Below are positions 33,438 to 42,773 of a stretch of DNA of 63,953 nt, piece after piece. The notes below the pieces were generated by a model. The model had not been told where the DNA came from. It did not search any database and saw only the letters and a program-made list of their open reading frames with translations. The stretch's first letter is position 1. Each line of letters opens with the position of its first letter. Made by a program: the position numbers and the translations under genes. The DNA is from a virus. The DNA lies in IMG/VR virus record IMGVR_UViG_3300037337_000110, positions 1-63,953 of that record; one strand, written 5' to 3'.

Positions 33438-33925
33438 GCGAGACCAAGGTGGGTGACGCCAAGGTCGACGGGCTCACCCGGGTGCGCAAGGTTCGGCGCA
33501 ACCGCAAAGACTACGGTGAGATCAGGCACTACCCAGGCAAGGTCACCGTCTACTGGACCAAGCGCCGTCTGGACGAGTACCACAGGCTCACCCTGGGCTG
33601 GCTGATCGAGGTCGACACCGTGGCGGCCGTCAAGCTCTACAGCGTGACCCACATCGGCCTGCTGGTCGAGGGTGGCGCCAAGTTGCTGCTGCCCATCACG
33701 GCGCTCAGCTTTGACGCCCTCAAGGCGGGCTCGGTCGAGCGCAAGCTCTCCAACACCTATGTTGACCCCTGGGGTCGGCGCGGGGCGACCTGCTGGCACA
33801 TCCCCGAAAGGCTGTTTGCAAAGGTCGAGCCCGACCTCCACGAGCAGACTGAGAACATGCTGACTCGCATGCACGTCAAGCGAGACCGCAGTAAGAAAAC
33901 CCCACAGGAGATTTTGAATGTCTGA
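33434..33925 (+). CDS. hypothetical protein
   Basis: 163 residues, basic, alpha/beta (RKVRRNRKDYGEIRHYPG, WLIEVDTVAAVKLYSV). Cys only in ATCWH. No family recognised. Overlaps the next gene by 8 nt. Confidence 0.6.
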   Translation: MSETKVGDAKVDGLTRVRKVRRNRKDYGEIRHYPGKVTVYWTKRRLDEYHRLTLGWLIEVDTVAAVKLYSVTHIGLLVEGGAKLLLPITALSFDALKAGSVERKLSNTYVDPWGRRGATCWHIPERLFAKVEPDLHEQTENMLTRMHVKRDRSKKTPQEILNV

Positions 33926-34238
33926 GACACTTACCCAAACCCATCACTTTGCCTTCTTTTACAACCCGTCCAAGAAAAAGCGCCCGCCGTGTTGCGAGGT
34001 CAAGGAGCTTGCGAGCAGATTTGGTGTGAGCCCGGGTCAGCTTCACAGTGCCATTCGCAACGCAAAGTCACCATTCCCTGAGCCTACCATTGTGATGGGC
34101 GCGCGCAAGTGGTACAGCATCGACGCCGTTACGAGCTGGTGGAATGAAGTGGGCTGCGCCGAGGTCGCTCGCGCAGCAAGCAGGGTCAAGTACGAGCCGC
34201 GTCATCGCATGAATGTCGCAGAGGTAACTCAGTCCTGA
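33918..34238 (+). CDS. HTH DNA-binding protein, AlpA/excisionase-like
   Basis: 106 residues. CEVKELASRFGVSPGQLHSA (about 25-44) is a clear helix-turn-helix, and FPEPTIVMGARKWYSIDAV then TSWW matches the wing and W of AlpA/excisionase-like MerR-type folds. Likely a small regulator or DNA architectural protein. Function in the cycle unknown. Confidence 0.65.
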   Translation: MSETLTQTHHFAFFYNPSKKKRPPCCEVKELASRFGVSPGQLHSAIRNAKSPFPEPTIVMGARKWYSIDAVTSWWNEVGCAEVARAASRVKYEPRHRMNVAEVTQS

Positions 34239-34259
34239 CTAACTTTGGGACAATGGGTT

Positions 34260-34571
34260 ATGAACACACAAGACAACACCCCTCAGACCCTCGCGCTCGT
34301 CGTGACCTTTCGGCCCATGCCTGAGAGCAACGGGAAAGTGAACTGGACGGTTCAACTGGTTCGGGCAAAACCTGCTGGCCCCATCGAGAGTACCTTGTCG
34401 AGCGTCTGCTTTCACCGAGGGGAGAATTACCAGATCGCCCGGTACGCTGCGGACTGCCTGCGTTTCACAATCGGACACTTGTTGAGCAAGCCGAGCATTC
34501 TGGAGTACGACGACAAAGACCTCACAGTGCCGGCCGAGTTTCGTGAACAGCTGGCCGGGGTAGGGCGATGA
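34260..34571 (+). CDS. hypothetical protein
   Basis: 103 residues from the ATG at 34260 (an in-frame TTG at 34245 exists). Beta-rich N-terminus (LALVVTFRPMPESNGKVNWT) with two Cys. Overlaps the hydrolase start by 4 nt. No recognised domain. Confidence 0.55.
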   Translation: MNTQDNTPQTLALVVTFRPMPESNGKVNWTVQLVRAKPAGPIESTLSSVCFHRGENYQIARYAADCLRFTIGHLLSKPSILEYDDKDLTVPAEFREQLAGVGR

Positions 34572-34999
34572 TCGTCAATGCCGCTCTCATTTGCTTGGCA
34601 CTCAATGTCTATCACGAGGCCCGATCCGAAATCATCCCGGGTCAGTACGCGGTGGCCCTCGTCACCATGAACCGCGCCAAGTCAGACGACCGCGTGTGTC
34701 ACGAAACCTTTCGTCACAAGCAGTTCAGCTGGACAGTCGGCACCACGCGCGTTGAGGCGGGCTGGTTGCTGCCCCAGCACCTTCGACCCAACCTGGACAA
34801 CCCGATCGAGAAACATGCTTGGGTGCGTGCCAAGCGCATCGCAGCGGTAACGCTTTCGGGCCAGATGGGTGACCTCACCAAGGGTGCTGACCACTACCAC
34901 GCCACCTATGTCAGACCCAGCTGGGCCAGGCGCATGGACCGAGCGATTCAGATCGGCCAGCACATCTTCTACGTGCCCAAGCAACGCAGCCAACCGTAA
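34568..34999 (+). CDS. cell-wall hydrolase, SleB/CwlJ family
   Basis: 143 residues. ALICLALNVYHEARSEIIPG contains the catalytic-Glu region (xYHEARxE) of the SleB/hydrolase_2 family, followed by YAVALVTMNRAKS and CHETFRHKQFSWT, all diagnostic. A hydrophobic N-terminus (IVNAALICLALNV) might act as a weak export signal. Members cleave peptidoglycan glycan strands. Unexpected inside the recombination block, and the second wall hydrolase in the window. Confidence 0.8.
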   Translation: MIVNAALICLALNVYHEARSEIIPGQYAVALVTMNRAKSDDRVCHETFRHKQFSWTVGTTRVEAGWLLPQHLRPNLDNPIEKHAWVRAKRIAAVTLSGQMGDLTKGADHYHATYVRPSWARRMDRAIQIGQHIFYVPKQRSQP

Positions 35000-35021
35000 C
35001 TCACTGCTGACTCTCTACAAT
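34999..35021 (+). promoter_or_regulatory. operator dyad and -10 for sbcDC-like genes
   Basis: ACTCA-CTGC-TGACT at 34999-35012, 3 nt, then TACAAT (35016-35021). Same geometry as the site at 9087. Confidence 0.65.
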
Positions 35022-35063
35022 CAACCCATGCCCCAAGCGGGCATCATTTTTAGAAACCACCTT

Positions 35064-36131
35064 ATGACCAAACCCTACGCACTGCTTGCTGACCTGCACC
35101 TGCACCGCTGGCACGCCTTCGCAACCGACTTGCCCAACGGCATGAACTCCCGGCTTCAGGGTCTGCTTGATGAAATCTGGCGCGCTGGCGAAGAGGTCAA
35201 GATCGCCGGTGGCAATACGCTGGTCTTCGCGGGGGATGTGTTTCATGTGCGCGGCTCTGTTGCGCCGTCGGTGCTGAACCCGGTCAACGACCTGCTGCAC
35301 AAAATGCACCTGGAGCTTGGCACCAAGTTCGTGGTGCTCCCGGGCAACCACGACCTTGAGGGCAAAGAGACGACCCGCCTGGGCAGTGCCGTAACAGCCA
35401 TGCAGCGCGACTGGGTGCGTGTCATCAACGACACGCAATACGTGTCTGAGCTGGGCGCGCACCTCATTCCCTGGCACGAAAAGACCTCCGACCTGAAGGC
35501 AACGCTCGAAGGCATCCCAGAGCCCGAGCGCGCCGATGCAATCATTCACGCACCCATTGACGGCGTGATTGCTGGGCTCCCCCTGCACGGTCTGGACCCG
35601 GTGTACCTGGCATCGCTGGGCTACCGCCTGATCTTCTCGGGCCACTACCACAACCACAAGGTCTTCGACGGCGGTGTGGTGTCGATCGGGGCGCTGGCCC
35701 ACCACACCTGGAGCGACATCAACAGTCGCGCCGGGTTTCTGATCGTGCAAGACGGCCAGTTCATCTGGCGCAAGAGCCGTCTGCCCGAGTTCGTGGACCT
35801 CACCAAGCTGGCGAGCTACGACCCCGATGACATCCCGGGCCTGGTGGACCAAAACTTCGTGCGCGTGCGGGTCGAGGCAACCAAGAGCAAAGAGGTCGAA
35901 GAGGCGCGTCAAGAGCTTCTGGACATGGGCGCGCGCGCGGTGCTGGTCGAAGCGATGCCCAAGGCATCGGCGGCTGCTACCCGGGTGGGCGCAACCGTGA
36001 AGTCAGGCGCGTCGCTTGAGCAGTCGGTCAAGGACTTTGTCACCGCCGTGCCCGGGCTCACCCCCGCCCAAGCCAACGCAGTTGCAACCGAGGCGATGAG
36101 CGTCCTGGGTTCTGTGCTGACACTCGACTGA
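35064..36131 (+). CDS. SbcD/Mre11-like nuclease subunit
   Basis: 355 residues from ATG 35064, the first start after the promoter. Phosphoesterase motifs: LLADLHLHRWH (D-x-H), VFAGDVFHVRG (GD), VVLPGNHDLEG (GNHD), and SGHYHNHKV (GH-x-H). With the next gene it should form the SbcCD/gp46-gp47 complex that resects DNA ends. The C-terminal 100 residues, Ala/Val-rich, probably bind the partner. Confidence 0.88.
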   Translation: MTKPYALLADLHLHRWHAFATDLPNGMNSRLQGLLDEIWRAGEEVKIAGGNTLVFAGDVFHVRGSVAPSVLNPVNDLLHKMHLELGTKFVVLPGNHDLEGKETTRLGSAVTAMQRDWVRVINDTQYVSELGAHLIPWHEKTSDLKATLEGIPEPERADAIIHAPIDGVIAGLPLHGLDPVYLASLGYRLIFSGHYHNHKVFDGGVVSIGALAHHTWSDINSRAGFLIVQDGQFIWRKSRLPEFVDLTKLASYDPDDIPGLVDQNFVRVRVEATKSKEVEEARQELLDMGARAVLVEAMPKASAAATRVGATVKSGASLEQSVKDFVTAVPGLTPAQANAVATEAMSVLGSVLTLD

Positions 36132-36146
36132 ACACGAAAGAACACC

Positions 36147-38093
36147 ATGAAATTCACCGGTCTGAACATCGACAACTTTCTTGCCATTCAAACCGCCAGT
36201 CTTCAGCTGGCAGACCGAGGGCTCAACGTCATTCAGGGCGTCAACGACAGCGACAGCTCGGCGAGCTCCAACGGTGCGGGCAAGTCCAGCATCGTTGATG
36301 CGCTGTGCTGGTGCCTGTACGGCGTCACAGCGCGCGAGGTGAAGGGCGACGCGGTGGTGAACCGCACCGCCAAGAAGAACACCCGGGTGCAAGTCACTAT
36401 GGTCAACGGCGATACCGAGTACCGCGTTGTGCGCCACCGCAAGCACTCAGAACACAAGAATGCGCTGTGCTTTTTTGCGGCGAGTTCTTCATCTTGTGCT
36501 TCGCTTACCGATCTGTCTAAGGGCACCGATGCCGAGACGCAGAAGGAGGTCGAGCGCGTGCTGGGTTGCACCGTCGAGGTCTTCTTGGCTGCGATCTACG
36601 CTGGCCAGGAAATCATGCCCGACCTGCCCAAGATGACCGACCGCGAACTCAAAAGTCTGATCGAAGAGGCGGCCGGCATGCGCCGCATCGAGGCAGCTTA
36701 TGAAGAGGCGAGGGCGCGTCGCACCCAGGCCACAGCCGATGTCACCCGGGCGTATGACCGCATCGAGAACGTCAAGAGCCGCCTGGTGCGCGATGAGTCC
36801 TCGCTGCTGAGCAAGACCCAAGACTTCGACGAGTGGGCCACCCAGCGCGCGGTGCGCGTGGGCACTGCTGAAGAGAAGGTCAACGACGATCAAGGCACCC
36901 TGAATGCCCTCACCGCGGCCCTGATTGCGCGTCACCCTGAACACACAGCGCGGCAAGCCCGCACGAAAGAGCTGGATGATGCTCTGTTGGCCTACTCGAA
37001 GGTCGAAGCAGTGGCCCGGACCGCCGAGCTCACGGCAAGCACAGCAGAGCGCGCCATCAACCGCGCGCTGCTGACATCGACTCGCGAAACCGTGGCGACC
37101 ATCGAAGCGCAGATCGTCAACGTCGATGAGGCGATGAAAGAGCCGTGCGAGCAGTGCGGCAAGCCACACGACAGCGAAGACCGTGAGCTGTACCTGGACC
37201 ACCGTCAGAAGCGCCTTGATGACGCGAAGGGAAACCTGACCCTGGTTCGCGCGAAAGTGGCTCAACAAGCAAGCGAGGCGCTGCGGCTTCAGAGCCTCGC
37301 TGCCGCTTGGCGCGCGCGTGTGCCCGATGTCACCGCCGTTAACGTCCAGCGGCACCAGCTGAAGACCGAGATGGACAAGTTCGACCAGTTCGTCAAGGGT
37401 TCCCAGGTGGCCAAGACGAACCTGACCGCCGCCAGAACCGCACTTGCCACCCGTCAAAGCGAGGTCAACCCGTTTGAGAGCGTGGTGTCCACGCTGCAAG
37501 GACAGATCGCACGCGACGGTGCCGAGCTGGCTGCCCTGGTGGTGGGTAGCGATGCAGCGCGCGAGAAGCTCGAACTTGCCAACCATGTCGTCAAGGTCTT
37601 CGGCCCGGCCGGCGTGCGCGCGCAGATTCTGGACACCGTGACACCGTTCTTGAACGACCGCACCGGGGATTACCTCTCGGCCCTGACCGATGGGGGTATC
37701 ACCGCCACCTGGAGCACGCTCACCAAGGCCGCATCGGGCGACCTGAAGGAGAAGTTCAGCATCGAGGTCACCAGCGCCACCGGTGGGGAATCATTCTTGT
37801 CCCTGTCGGGTGGGGAGAAGCGCAAGGTGCGCCTGGCCACCGCGCTGGCGCTGCAAGACCTTGTTGCCTCGCGCGCCACGCAATCGATCGACATTTGGAT
37901 TGGGGATGAAGTGGACGATGCGCTTGACCCAGCGGGTCTTGAGCGCCTGATGACCATTCTTGAGCGCAAGGCCCGCGAGCGCGGGACTGTGCTGATCATC
38001 AGCCACAACGACTTGGCCGACTGGTGCGACAACGTCACCACCGTGCGTAAAGTTGGTGGCTACTCACTTTTGGAGGGTTCATTGTGTATCTGA
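36147..38093 (+). CDS. SbcC/Rad50-like ATPase subunit
   Basis: 648 residues. Walker A SSNGAGKSSIVDALCW near residue 37, a coiled-coil middle with a zinc hook CEQC (about 333-336), and the ABC signature LSGGEKRKVRLATALALQD with Walker B IWIGDEVDDALDP. Short coiled coils compared with bacterial SbcC, as in T4 gp46. Partner of the preceding nuclease. Confidence 0.92.
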   Translation: MKFTGLNIDNFLAIQTASLQLADRGLNVIQGVNDSDSSASSNGAGKSSIVDALCWCLYGVTAREVKGDAVVNRTAKKNTRVQVTMVNGDTEYRVVRHRKHSEHKNALCFFAASSSSCASLTDLSKGTDAETQKEVERVLGCTVEVFLAAIYAGQEIMPDLPKMTDRELKSLIEEAAGMRRIEAAYEEARARRTQATADVTRAYDRIENVKSRLVRDESSLLSKTQDFDEWATQRAVRVGTAEEKVNDDQGTLNALTAALIARHPEHTARQARTKELDDALLAYSKVEAVARTAELTASTAERAINRALLTSTRETVATIEAQIVNVDEAMKEPCEQCGKPHDSEDRELYLDHRQKRLDDAKGNLTLVRAKVAQQASEALRLQSLAAAWRARVPDVTAVNVQRHQLKTEMDKFDQFVKGSQVAKTNLTAARTALATRQSEVNPFESVVSTLQGQIARDGAELAALVVGSDAAREKLELANHVVKVFGPAGVRAQILDTVTPFLNDRTGDYLSALTDGGITATWSTLTKAASGDLKEKFSIEVTSATGGESFLSLSGGEKRKVRLATALALQDLVASRATQSIDIWIGDEVDDALDPAGLERLMTILERKARERGTVLIISHNDLADWCDNVTTVRKVGGYSLLEGSLCI

Positions 38094-38572
38094 GCAACGA
38101 AGAAATCATCAAGTTGGGTGTCAACTTGAAAGCCTGGGCCGGGGCGATGCAAACAGCTGGGCGGGGGCCGCAAGCGCCGCGCTTCAAGGTCAACGGGCCG
38201 CGCAGCATGGTGGTGCGCAAGCGGCGGCAACCTGTGGGGAATGGTCACAGTGGCCCCGGCCAAAGTGGCCCCGCAACTTACACCGGCGAGTATCCGTTCA
38301 TAGGTCACGAAGAGTTTTGTCTGGGTGGCATCACCGTGACCTCTTCAGACAGTGGCTTTGGGCTGATGGCGCAGTTCACCCCCGTGGGTTCCGAGTTGAT
38401 GCAGACGGTGAGTGGCATGACGGTGCCGCTTGCCCTTGCGTTCGAGCATTTCGAGGGGCTTCACACCTGGGCGATGCAGTTCGCAAGTGCAAAGCCCCCA
38501 GCTGCCAAGCTCACGCCAGCGCAGCAGCTTGAGACTGATCACGCGAATAACACATCGTGGGGTGCCTGGTAG
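38084..38572 (+). CDS. hypothetical protein
   Basis: 162 residues from a GTG with GGAGGG 7 nt upstream; overlaps the SbcC end by 10 nt. An N-terminal helix, a basic Pro/Gly linker (GPRSMVVRKRRQPVG) and a folded C-terminal half with no known motif. Confidence 0.55.
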   Translation: MYLSNEEIIKLGVNLKAWAGAMQTAGRGPQAPRFKVNGPRSMVVRKRRQPVGNGHSGPGQSGPATYTGEYPFIGHEEFCLGGITVTSSDSGFGLMAQFTPVGSELMQTVSGMTVPLALAFEHFEGLHTWAMQFASAKPPAAKLTPAQQLETDHANNTSWGAW

Positions 38573-38620
38573 CAGACCCCTCTCGCTTTTTAACCTGTCG
38601 AAATAACTGAAAAAAAACAC

Positions 38621-39205
38621 ATGAGCAACATCATTACCATCGTTGGGTTGGACCCGAGCCTTCGGAACACCGGGCTTGCCGCCGCCCGCTACGACATCAA
38701 CACTGGTAACTGGAAGGTCTACAAGATCGGGCTGGTACAAACCGAGAACCAGGCGGGCAAGGTGGTGCGCAAAAGCTCCGACGACTACCGCTGCGCCAAA
38801 GAACTGATCACCGGCGTCAATGCTTTTGTGCGCGCGGTGGGGGCCAGCTTCGTTTGTGCCGAGGTGCCCACGGGTGCCCAAGACGCCCGGGCCGCCTTCT
38901 CGTTCGGGCTGTGCTGTGGAGTGCTGGCCGCTGTCAACGCCCCGCTGATTCAGGTCAACCCAAAAGAGGTGAAGATGGCCAGCGTGGGCAAGGCCAGCGC
39001 CACCAAGGGGGAGATGATCGGCTGGGCCGTCGAGAGCTGGCCCGAAGTCGAGTGGCGCCGGCGCAAGCTGAAGGGTGCCCTGGTGCTGGTCAACGACAAC
39101 GAGCACCCGGCAGATGCCTGCGCTGCCATCGCCGCGGGTCTGCAGACGGCCCAGTTCGCCCAAGCCCTGTCGCTCATGCACGCCATGCAACCCACGGCAG
39201 CTTGA
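38621..39205 (+). CDS. RuvC-like Holliday-junction resolvase
   Basis: 194 residues of RNase-H fold: IVGLDPSLRNTG (first catalytic Asp), VCAEVPTGAQ (Glu), KASATKGEM, and NDNEHPADACAAIAAG (final acidic pair). Typical of phage RuvC-like resolvases that trim branched DNA before packaging. It follows SbcCD and so completes the recombination set. Confidence 0.82.
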   Translation: MSNIITIVGLDPSLRNTGLAAARYDINTGNWKVYKIGLVQTENQAGKVVRKSSDDYRCAKELITGVNAFVRAVGASFVCAEVPTGAQDARAAFSFGLCCGVLAAVNAPLIQVNPKEVKMASVGKASATKGEMIGWAVESWPEVEWRRRKLKGALVLVNDNEHPADACAAIAAGLQTAQFAQALSLMHAMQPTAA

Positions 39206-39235
39206 ACCTGCCTGCCCCCTCTACTGCTTATGGTA

Positions 39236-39259
39236 AGTCAATGCTGACTACAATAAAAT
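39236..39259 (+). promoter_or_regulatory. operator dyad and -10 for nrdA
   Basis: AGTCA-ATGC-TGACT at 39236-39249; TACAAT shares its first T with the dyad, and TAAAAT (39254-39259) is an alternative -10. Confidence 0.65.
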
Positions 39260-39299
39260 CTCAACCCGACCTTTTTCTCTACCCAGGACACCTCTCGAA

Positions 39300-41594
39300 A
39301 TGACCCATGCCTTTTCCGTGATCAAGCGCAACGGTAGCAGCGAAGCGTTTGACTTCGCCAAGATCGAACGCTTGAACGACTTTGCCACCCGTGACCTCAA
39401 TGTGGATGGCGCGCTGCTGCGCAGTCAGATTAAGCTGCTGGTCTATGACGGCATGAAAACGTCTGAAATCTTTCAGGCCCAGATTCAAGCCGCCTCGGGC
39501 CTGATCTCTGTGGCGCACCCTGACTTCACCTATGTGGCTACGCGCTACTTGCTCATGGACGTGATGAAAACTGTCACGGGTGAAGCTCAGTACCCGCACC
39601 TGCGTGACACCATCGCAATCGGCGTTGACGCCCGACGTTACAACCCACTCATGGCGTCAACCTTCGATCTGGAAAAGCTGAACGCTGCGATCAACCAGAC
39701 GGCCGACTACCAGTTTGACTACTACGGTCTGCAAAACGTGGTGGATCGCTACCTGATACGCGACCACGATCAAAAGCTGATCGAGCTGCCGCAGCACTTC
39801 TTCATGCGTGTGGCGATGGGTCTGGCGCTGAAGGAAGACAAGCCCACTGAGCGCGCCATCGAGTTCTACGGCATGCTGTCGAGCTTTCGCCTGATGACAT
39901 CGACCCCGACGCTGTTCAACGCCGGGACGCCCCACAGTCAGCTCTCCAGCTGCTACCTCAACACCGCGGCAGACCAGATCAGCACCGAAGAAGGCGAGCC
40001 CCGGTTCGCTTCGATCTACGGCACCATTGAAGAGTCTGCACGGCTCTCGAAGTTCGCTGGTGGTATCGGCACCGACTGGACCCGCGTGCGCGGCTCGGGC
40101 AGTCACATCAAGTCCACCAACGGCAAGTCCAGCGGCGTCATCCCCTACTTGAAAGTCTACAACGACACCGCTGTCGCCGTGAACCAGGGCGGCAAGCGCA
40201 AGGGCAGCTTCGCGCCGTACCTCGAAGTGTGGCACCCCGACTTCTGGGACTTCTGCGAAATCAAGAAGGAGTTCGGTGACGATCGTCTGCGCGTGCATGA
40301 CATCTTCCCGGCCGCCTGGGTGTGCGATCTGTTCATGGAGCGTGTGCAGCAAGACGGCATCTGGAGCGAGTTTCAGCCCAATCTCTACCCCGAGCTGCAC
40401 GAACTCTACGGCGACGCATTCAAGGCTCGCTACGAGCAGCTGGAGCGCGAAGGCAAGGCGCACGGTCAACGTCGCGCTGTCGATGTCTGGAAGCGCATGC
40501 TGGGCTCGCTGTTTGAGACCGGTCACCCCTGGATCACCTTCAAGGACGAGTGCAACCGCCGCAGCCCGCAAGACCACGTCGGTGTGGTGCATAGCTCCAA
40601 CCTTTGCACCGAGATCACCCTGAACACCAGCGACACCGAGACTGCCGTGTGCAACCTGGCATCGGTGAACCTGGCACGCCACGTCAAGAATGGCAAGGTC
40701 GACACGGGCATGCTGATGGATACCGTCAGTGTGGCCATGCGAATGCTGGACAACGTGATCGACCTGAACTACTACCCGTCTGAGCGCGCGCGACTGTCCA
40801 ACATGCGACACCGCCCGGTGGGCTTGGGTCTGATGGGTGAGACTGAAGCCAAGGTAATGTGCGGCATCGCTTTTGACAGCGAAGCGGGCGTGCTGTTCAG
40901 CGACACGACGATGGAGGTGATCAGCTATGCCGCCATTGCAAGTTCATGTGAGCTGGCCAAAGAGCGCGGGGCCTACGACAGTTACGCGGGCTCGAAGTGG
41001 TCACGCGACATTTTCCCGATCGACACGGCGCGCTCGAAGGTCGGCGTCGTGAGCAAGGATTCCTGGGATGTGGTGCGCGGGTTGGTGAAGAGGTTTGGCG
41101 TGCGCAACAGCAACATGATGGCGATCGCGCCAACGGCCACCATCTCTACCATCGTGGGCACCACCCCCTGCATTGAGCCAATCTTTGAGGTGGAGCGCAG
41201 CGAGAAGAACATGAGCGGCCAGTTCAAGGTGGTTGACCCGTGCGTTCGTCACACCAAAGACCCGGCGCTTCTCAAGACCGTCTGGGACATCGACTCTAGG
41301 TGGATTTTGAGGTCTGCTGCTGCACGCCAGAAATGGATCGACCAGGCGCAGTCGGTCAACATCTTCGTGCCGGCCGGCACGAAGGGGCGCGAGCTGGCTG
41401 AAATCTACATGAGTGCCTGGAAGCAGGGTCTGAAAACGACCTACTACCTGCGCAGTCAAACCAACGCGAAGGCACCACCCAAGGTGGCCTCTGGCGTGAC
41501 TCAAGCAGTTGACAGCCGCACCGGGCTGGACGAAGTGGTGCTGGGTAGCAACTTCTGCTCGATCGACAAACCGGACTGCGAGGCGTGTCAGTAA
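39300..41594 (+). CDS. nrdA: ribonucleotide reductase class Ia large subunit
   Basis: 764 residues. An N-terminal ATP-cone-like region (FSVIKRNGSSEAFDFAKIER) is followed by the reductase barrel: LSSCYLNTAADQ (first redox Cys), SSNLCTEITLNT (N-x-C-x-E active site), NLASVNLARHV, and a C-terminal tail CSIDKPDCEACQ that shuttles electrons. It makes dNDPs with NrdB encoded next. Confidence 0.94.
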   Translation: MTHAFSVIKRNGSSEAFDFAKIERLNDFATRDLNVDGALLRSQIKLLVYDGMKTSEIFQAQIQAASGLISVAHPDFTYVATRYLLMDVMKTVTGEAQYPHLRDTIAIGVDARRYNPLMASTFDLEKLNAAINQTADYQFDYYGLQNVVDRYLIRDHDQKLIELPQHFFMRVAMGLALKEDKPTERAIEFYGMLSSFRLMTSTPTLFNAGTPHSQLSSCYLNTAADQISTEEGEPRFASIYGTIEESARLSKFAGGIGTDWTRVRGSGSHIKSTNGKSSGVIPYLKVYNDTAVAVNQGGKRKGSFAPYLEVWHPDFWDFCEIKKEFGDDRLRVHDIFPAAWVCDLFMERVQQDGIWSEFQPNLYPELHELYGDAFKARYEQLEREGKAHGQRRAVDVWKRMLGSLFETGHPWITFKDECNRRSPQDHVGVVHSSNLCTEITLNTSDTETAVCNLASVNLARHVKNGKVDTGMLMDTVSVAMRMLDNVIDLNYYPSERARLSNMRHRPVGLGLMGETEAKVMCGIAFDSEAGVLFSDTTMEVISYAAIASSCELAKERGAYDSYAGSKWSRDIFPIDTARSKVGVVSKDSWDVVRGLVKRFGVRNSNMMAIAPTATISTIVGTTPCIEPIFEVERSEKNMSGQFKVVDPCVRHTKDPALLKTVWDIDSRWILRSAAARQKWIDQAQSVNIFVPAGTKGRELAEIYMSAWKQGLKTTYYLRSQTNAKAPPKVASGVTQAVDSRTGLDEVVLGSNFCSIDKPDCEACQ

Positions 41595-41607
41595 GTAAAC
41601 ACTGACT
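41594..41607. promoter_or_regulatory. operator dyad between nrdA and nrdB
   Basis: AGTAA-ACAC-TGACT, one mismatch in the left half, overlapping the last base of the nrdA stop codon. Confidence 0.5.
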
Positions 41608-41614
41608 CTTCTTC

Positions 41615-41637
41615 AAGGCCCTTCGGGGCCTTATTCT
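41615..41637 (+). terminator. terminator between nrdA and nrdB
   Basis: AAGGCCC-TTCG-GGGCCTT followed by ATTCTT; UUCG-loop hairpin. Confidence 0.7.
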
Positions 41638-41654
41638 TCCCCTGAAAGTAAATC

Positions 41655-42656
41655 ATGCAAAACAACACGACGAAAATTACCAACAACCGACGACTTGCCT
41701 TCGGCCCCCGCGACAACCTTATGAATATGTCTCGAATTCGATACCCGTGGGCCATCGAAGTCTACGACCGAATGGAGTCAAACACTTGGTTTCCCAAGTC
41801 GATCCCCCTGGGTGGCGATCGCGAGTCTTACCGCACCGATCTGACTGGGCGCGAGCGCAGCGCCTTTGACAAAGCTCTGGCGTTTGTCTCGAACCTGGAC
41901 GGCATTCAATTCAACAACCTGATCTGCAACATCGGCCAGCACATCACTGCGCCAGAAGTGTCGCTGGCTCTAGCTCGCCAAGCGGCAGAAGAGGGTGTGC
42001 ATGTGCGCTCTTACCAATTCATGATCGAGGCGATCTCAATGGACCCCGAGGGGGTCTACATGATGTTTGAGCGCGACGGGCGCTTGGCGGCTAAGAACGA
42101 AAACATCATGGCTTCGTCCCGGGTATTGAAGGACGAGCCCACCCCGGCAAACTTCGCGCGCGCCATTGTGGGCAACGTGATTCTGGAGGGCATCTACTTC
42201 TACTCTGCGTTCTTGACCTTCTACATCTTGGCGCGTAACGGCAAGATGTTGGCCTCTGCGGACATGATCAAGTACATCAACCGGGACGAGGGCGAGACCC
42301 ACCTGGACCTCTTCGTGAACATGCACCACACGTTCAAGCAAGAAAACCCGGAGCTGTACGACGAGAAGTTTCGCGAAGATGCCATCGAGCTGATCAAGCA
42401 GGCAACTGAAATGGAAATCAACTGGGGCAAGTACATCATTCAGGGCGGCTTTCTCGGGCTCACTGACGGCGTGGTCGAGCACTTTGTCAAGGGGTTGGCC
42501 AATAAGCGCGCCGCTGTTCTGGGTCTGGGTCTGCTGTACCCAGGGGTGGAGAATGCGGTGCCGTGGTTTGAAGACTTCAGCAAGCCTAACGGCACGCGGG
42601 CTAACTTCTTCGAGAGCCGCGTAACGGACTACGCAGTTAGCGGGCTCGCCTGGTAA
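41655..42656 (+). CDS. nrdB: ribonucleotide reductase class Ia small subunit
   Basis: 333 residues. Diiron ligands can be traced: SNLDGIQFNN (Asp/Glu region), AAEEGVHVRSYQFMIE (E-x2-H and the SY radical region), GNVILEGIYFYSAF, and RDEGETHLDLFV (E-x2-H). The C-terminus YAVSGLAW fits the R1-docking tail. Supplies the tyrosyl radical to NrdA. Confidence 0.93.
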   Translation: MQNNTTKITNNRRLAFGPRDNLMNMSRIRYPWAIEVYDRMESNTWFPKSIPLGGDRESYRTDLTGRERSAFDKALAFVSNLDGIQFNNLICNIGQHITAPEVSLALARQAAEEGVHVRSYQFMIEAISMDPEGVYMMFERDGRLAAKNENIMASSRVLKDEPTPANFARAIVGNVILEGIYFYSAFLTFYILARNGKMLASADMIKYINRDEGETHLDLFVNMHHTFKQENPELYDEKFREDAIELIKQATEMEINWGKYIIQGGFLGLTDGVVEHFVKGLANKRAAVLGLGLLYPGVENAVPWFEDFSKPNGTRANFFESRVTDYAVSGLAW

Positions 42657-42664
42657 TTCACCCG

Positions 42665-42701
42665 CTCGGACCTCTGCGCAGCAAGCGCAAGTCCGAGAAA
42701 A
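42665..42701 (+). terminator. terminator after nrdB
   Basis: CTCGGAC (42665) pairs with GTCCGAG (42691), with an inner TGCGC/GCGCA stem, followed by AAAATCTT. Confidence 0.65.
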
Positions 42702-42708
42702 TCTTCCC

Positions 42709-42744
42709 TATAATAAAGATTCAGTCAGCATTGACTGATCTTTA
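42709..42744 (+). promoter_or_regulatory. -10 box and extended operator palindrome
   Basis: TATAAT at 42709-42714, then AGTCA-GCAT-TGACT at 42723-42736. The symmetry continues outward to AAAGAT and ATCTTT, making one of the longest dyads in the set. Confidence 0.75.
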
Positions 42745-42773
42745 ACCACCCAACATCAACAGGTAAACACAAA

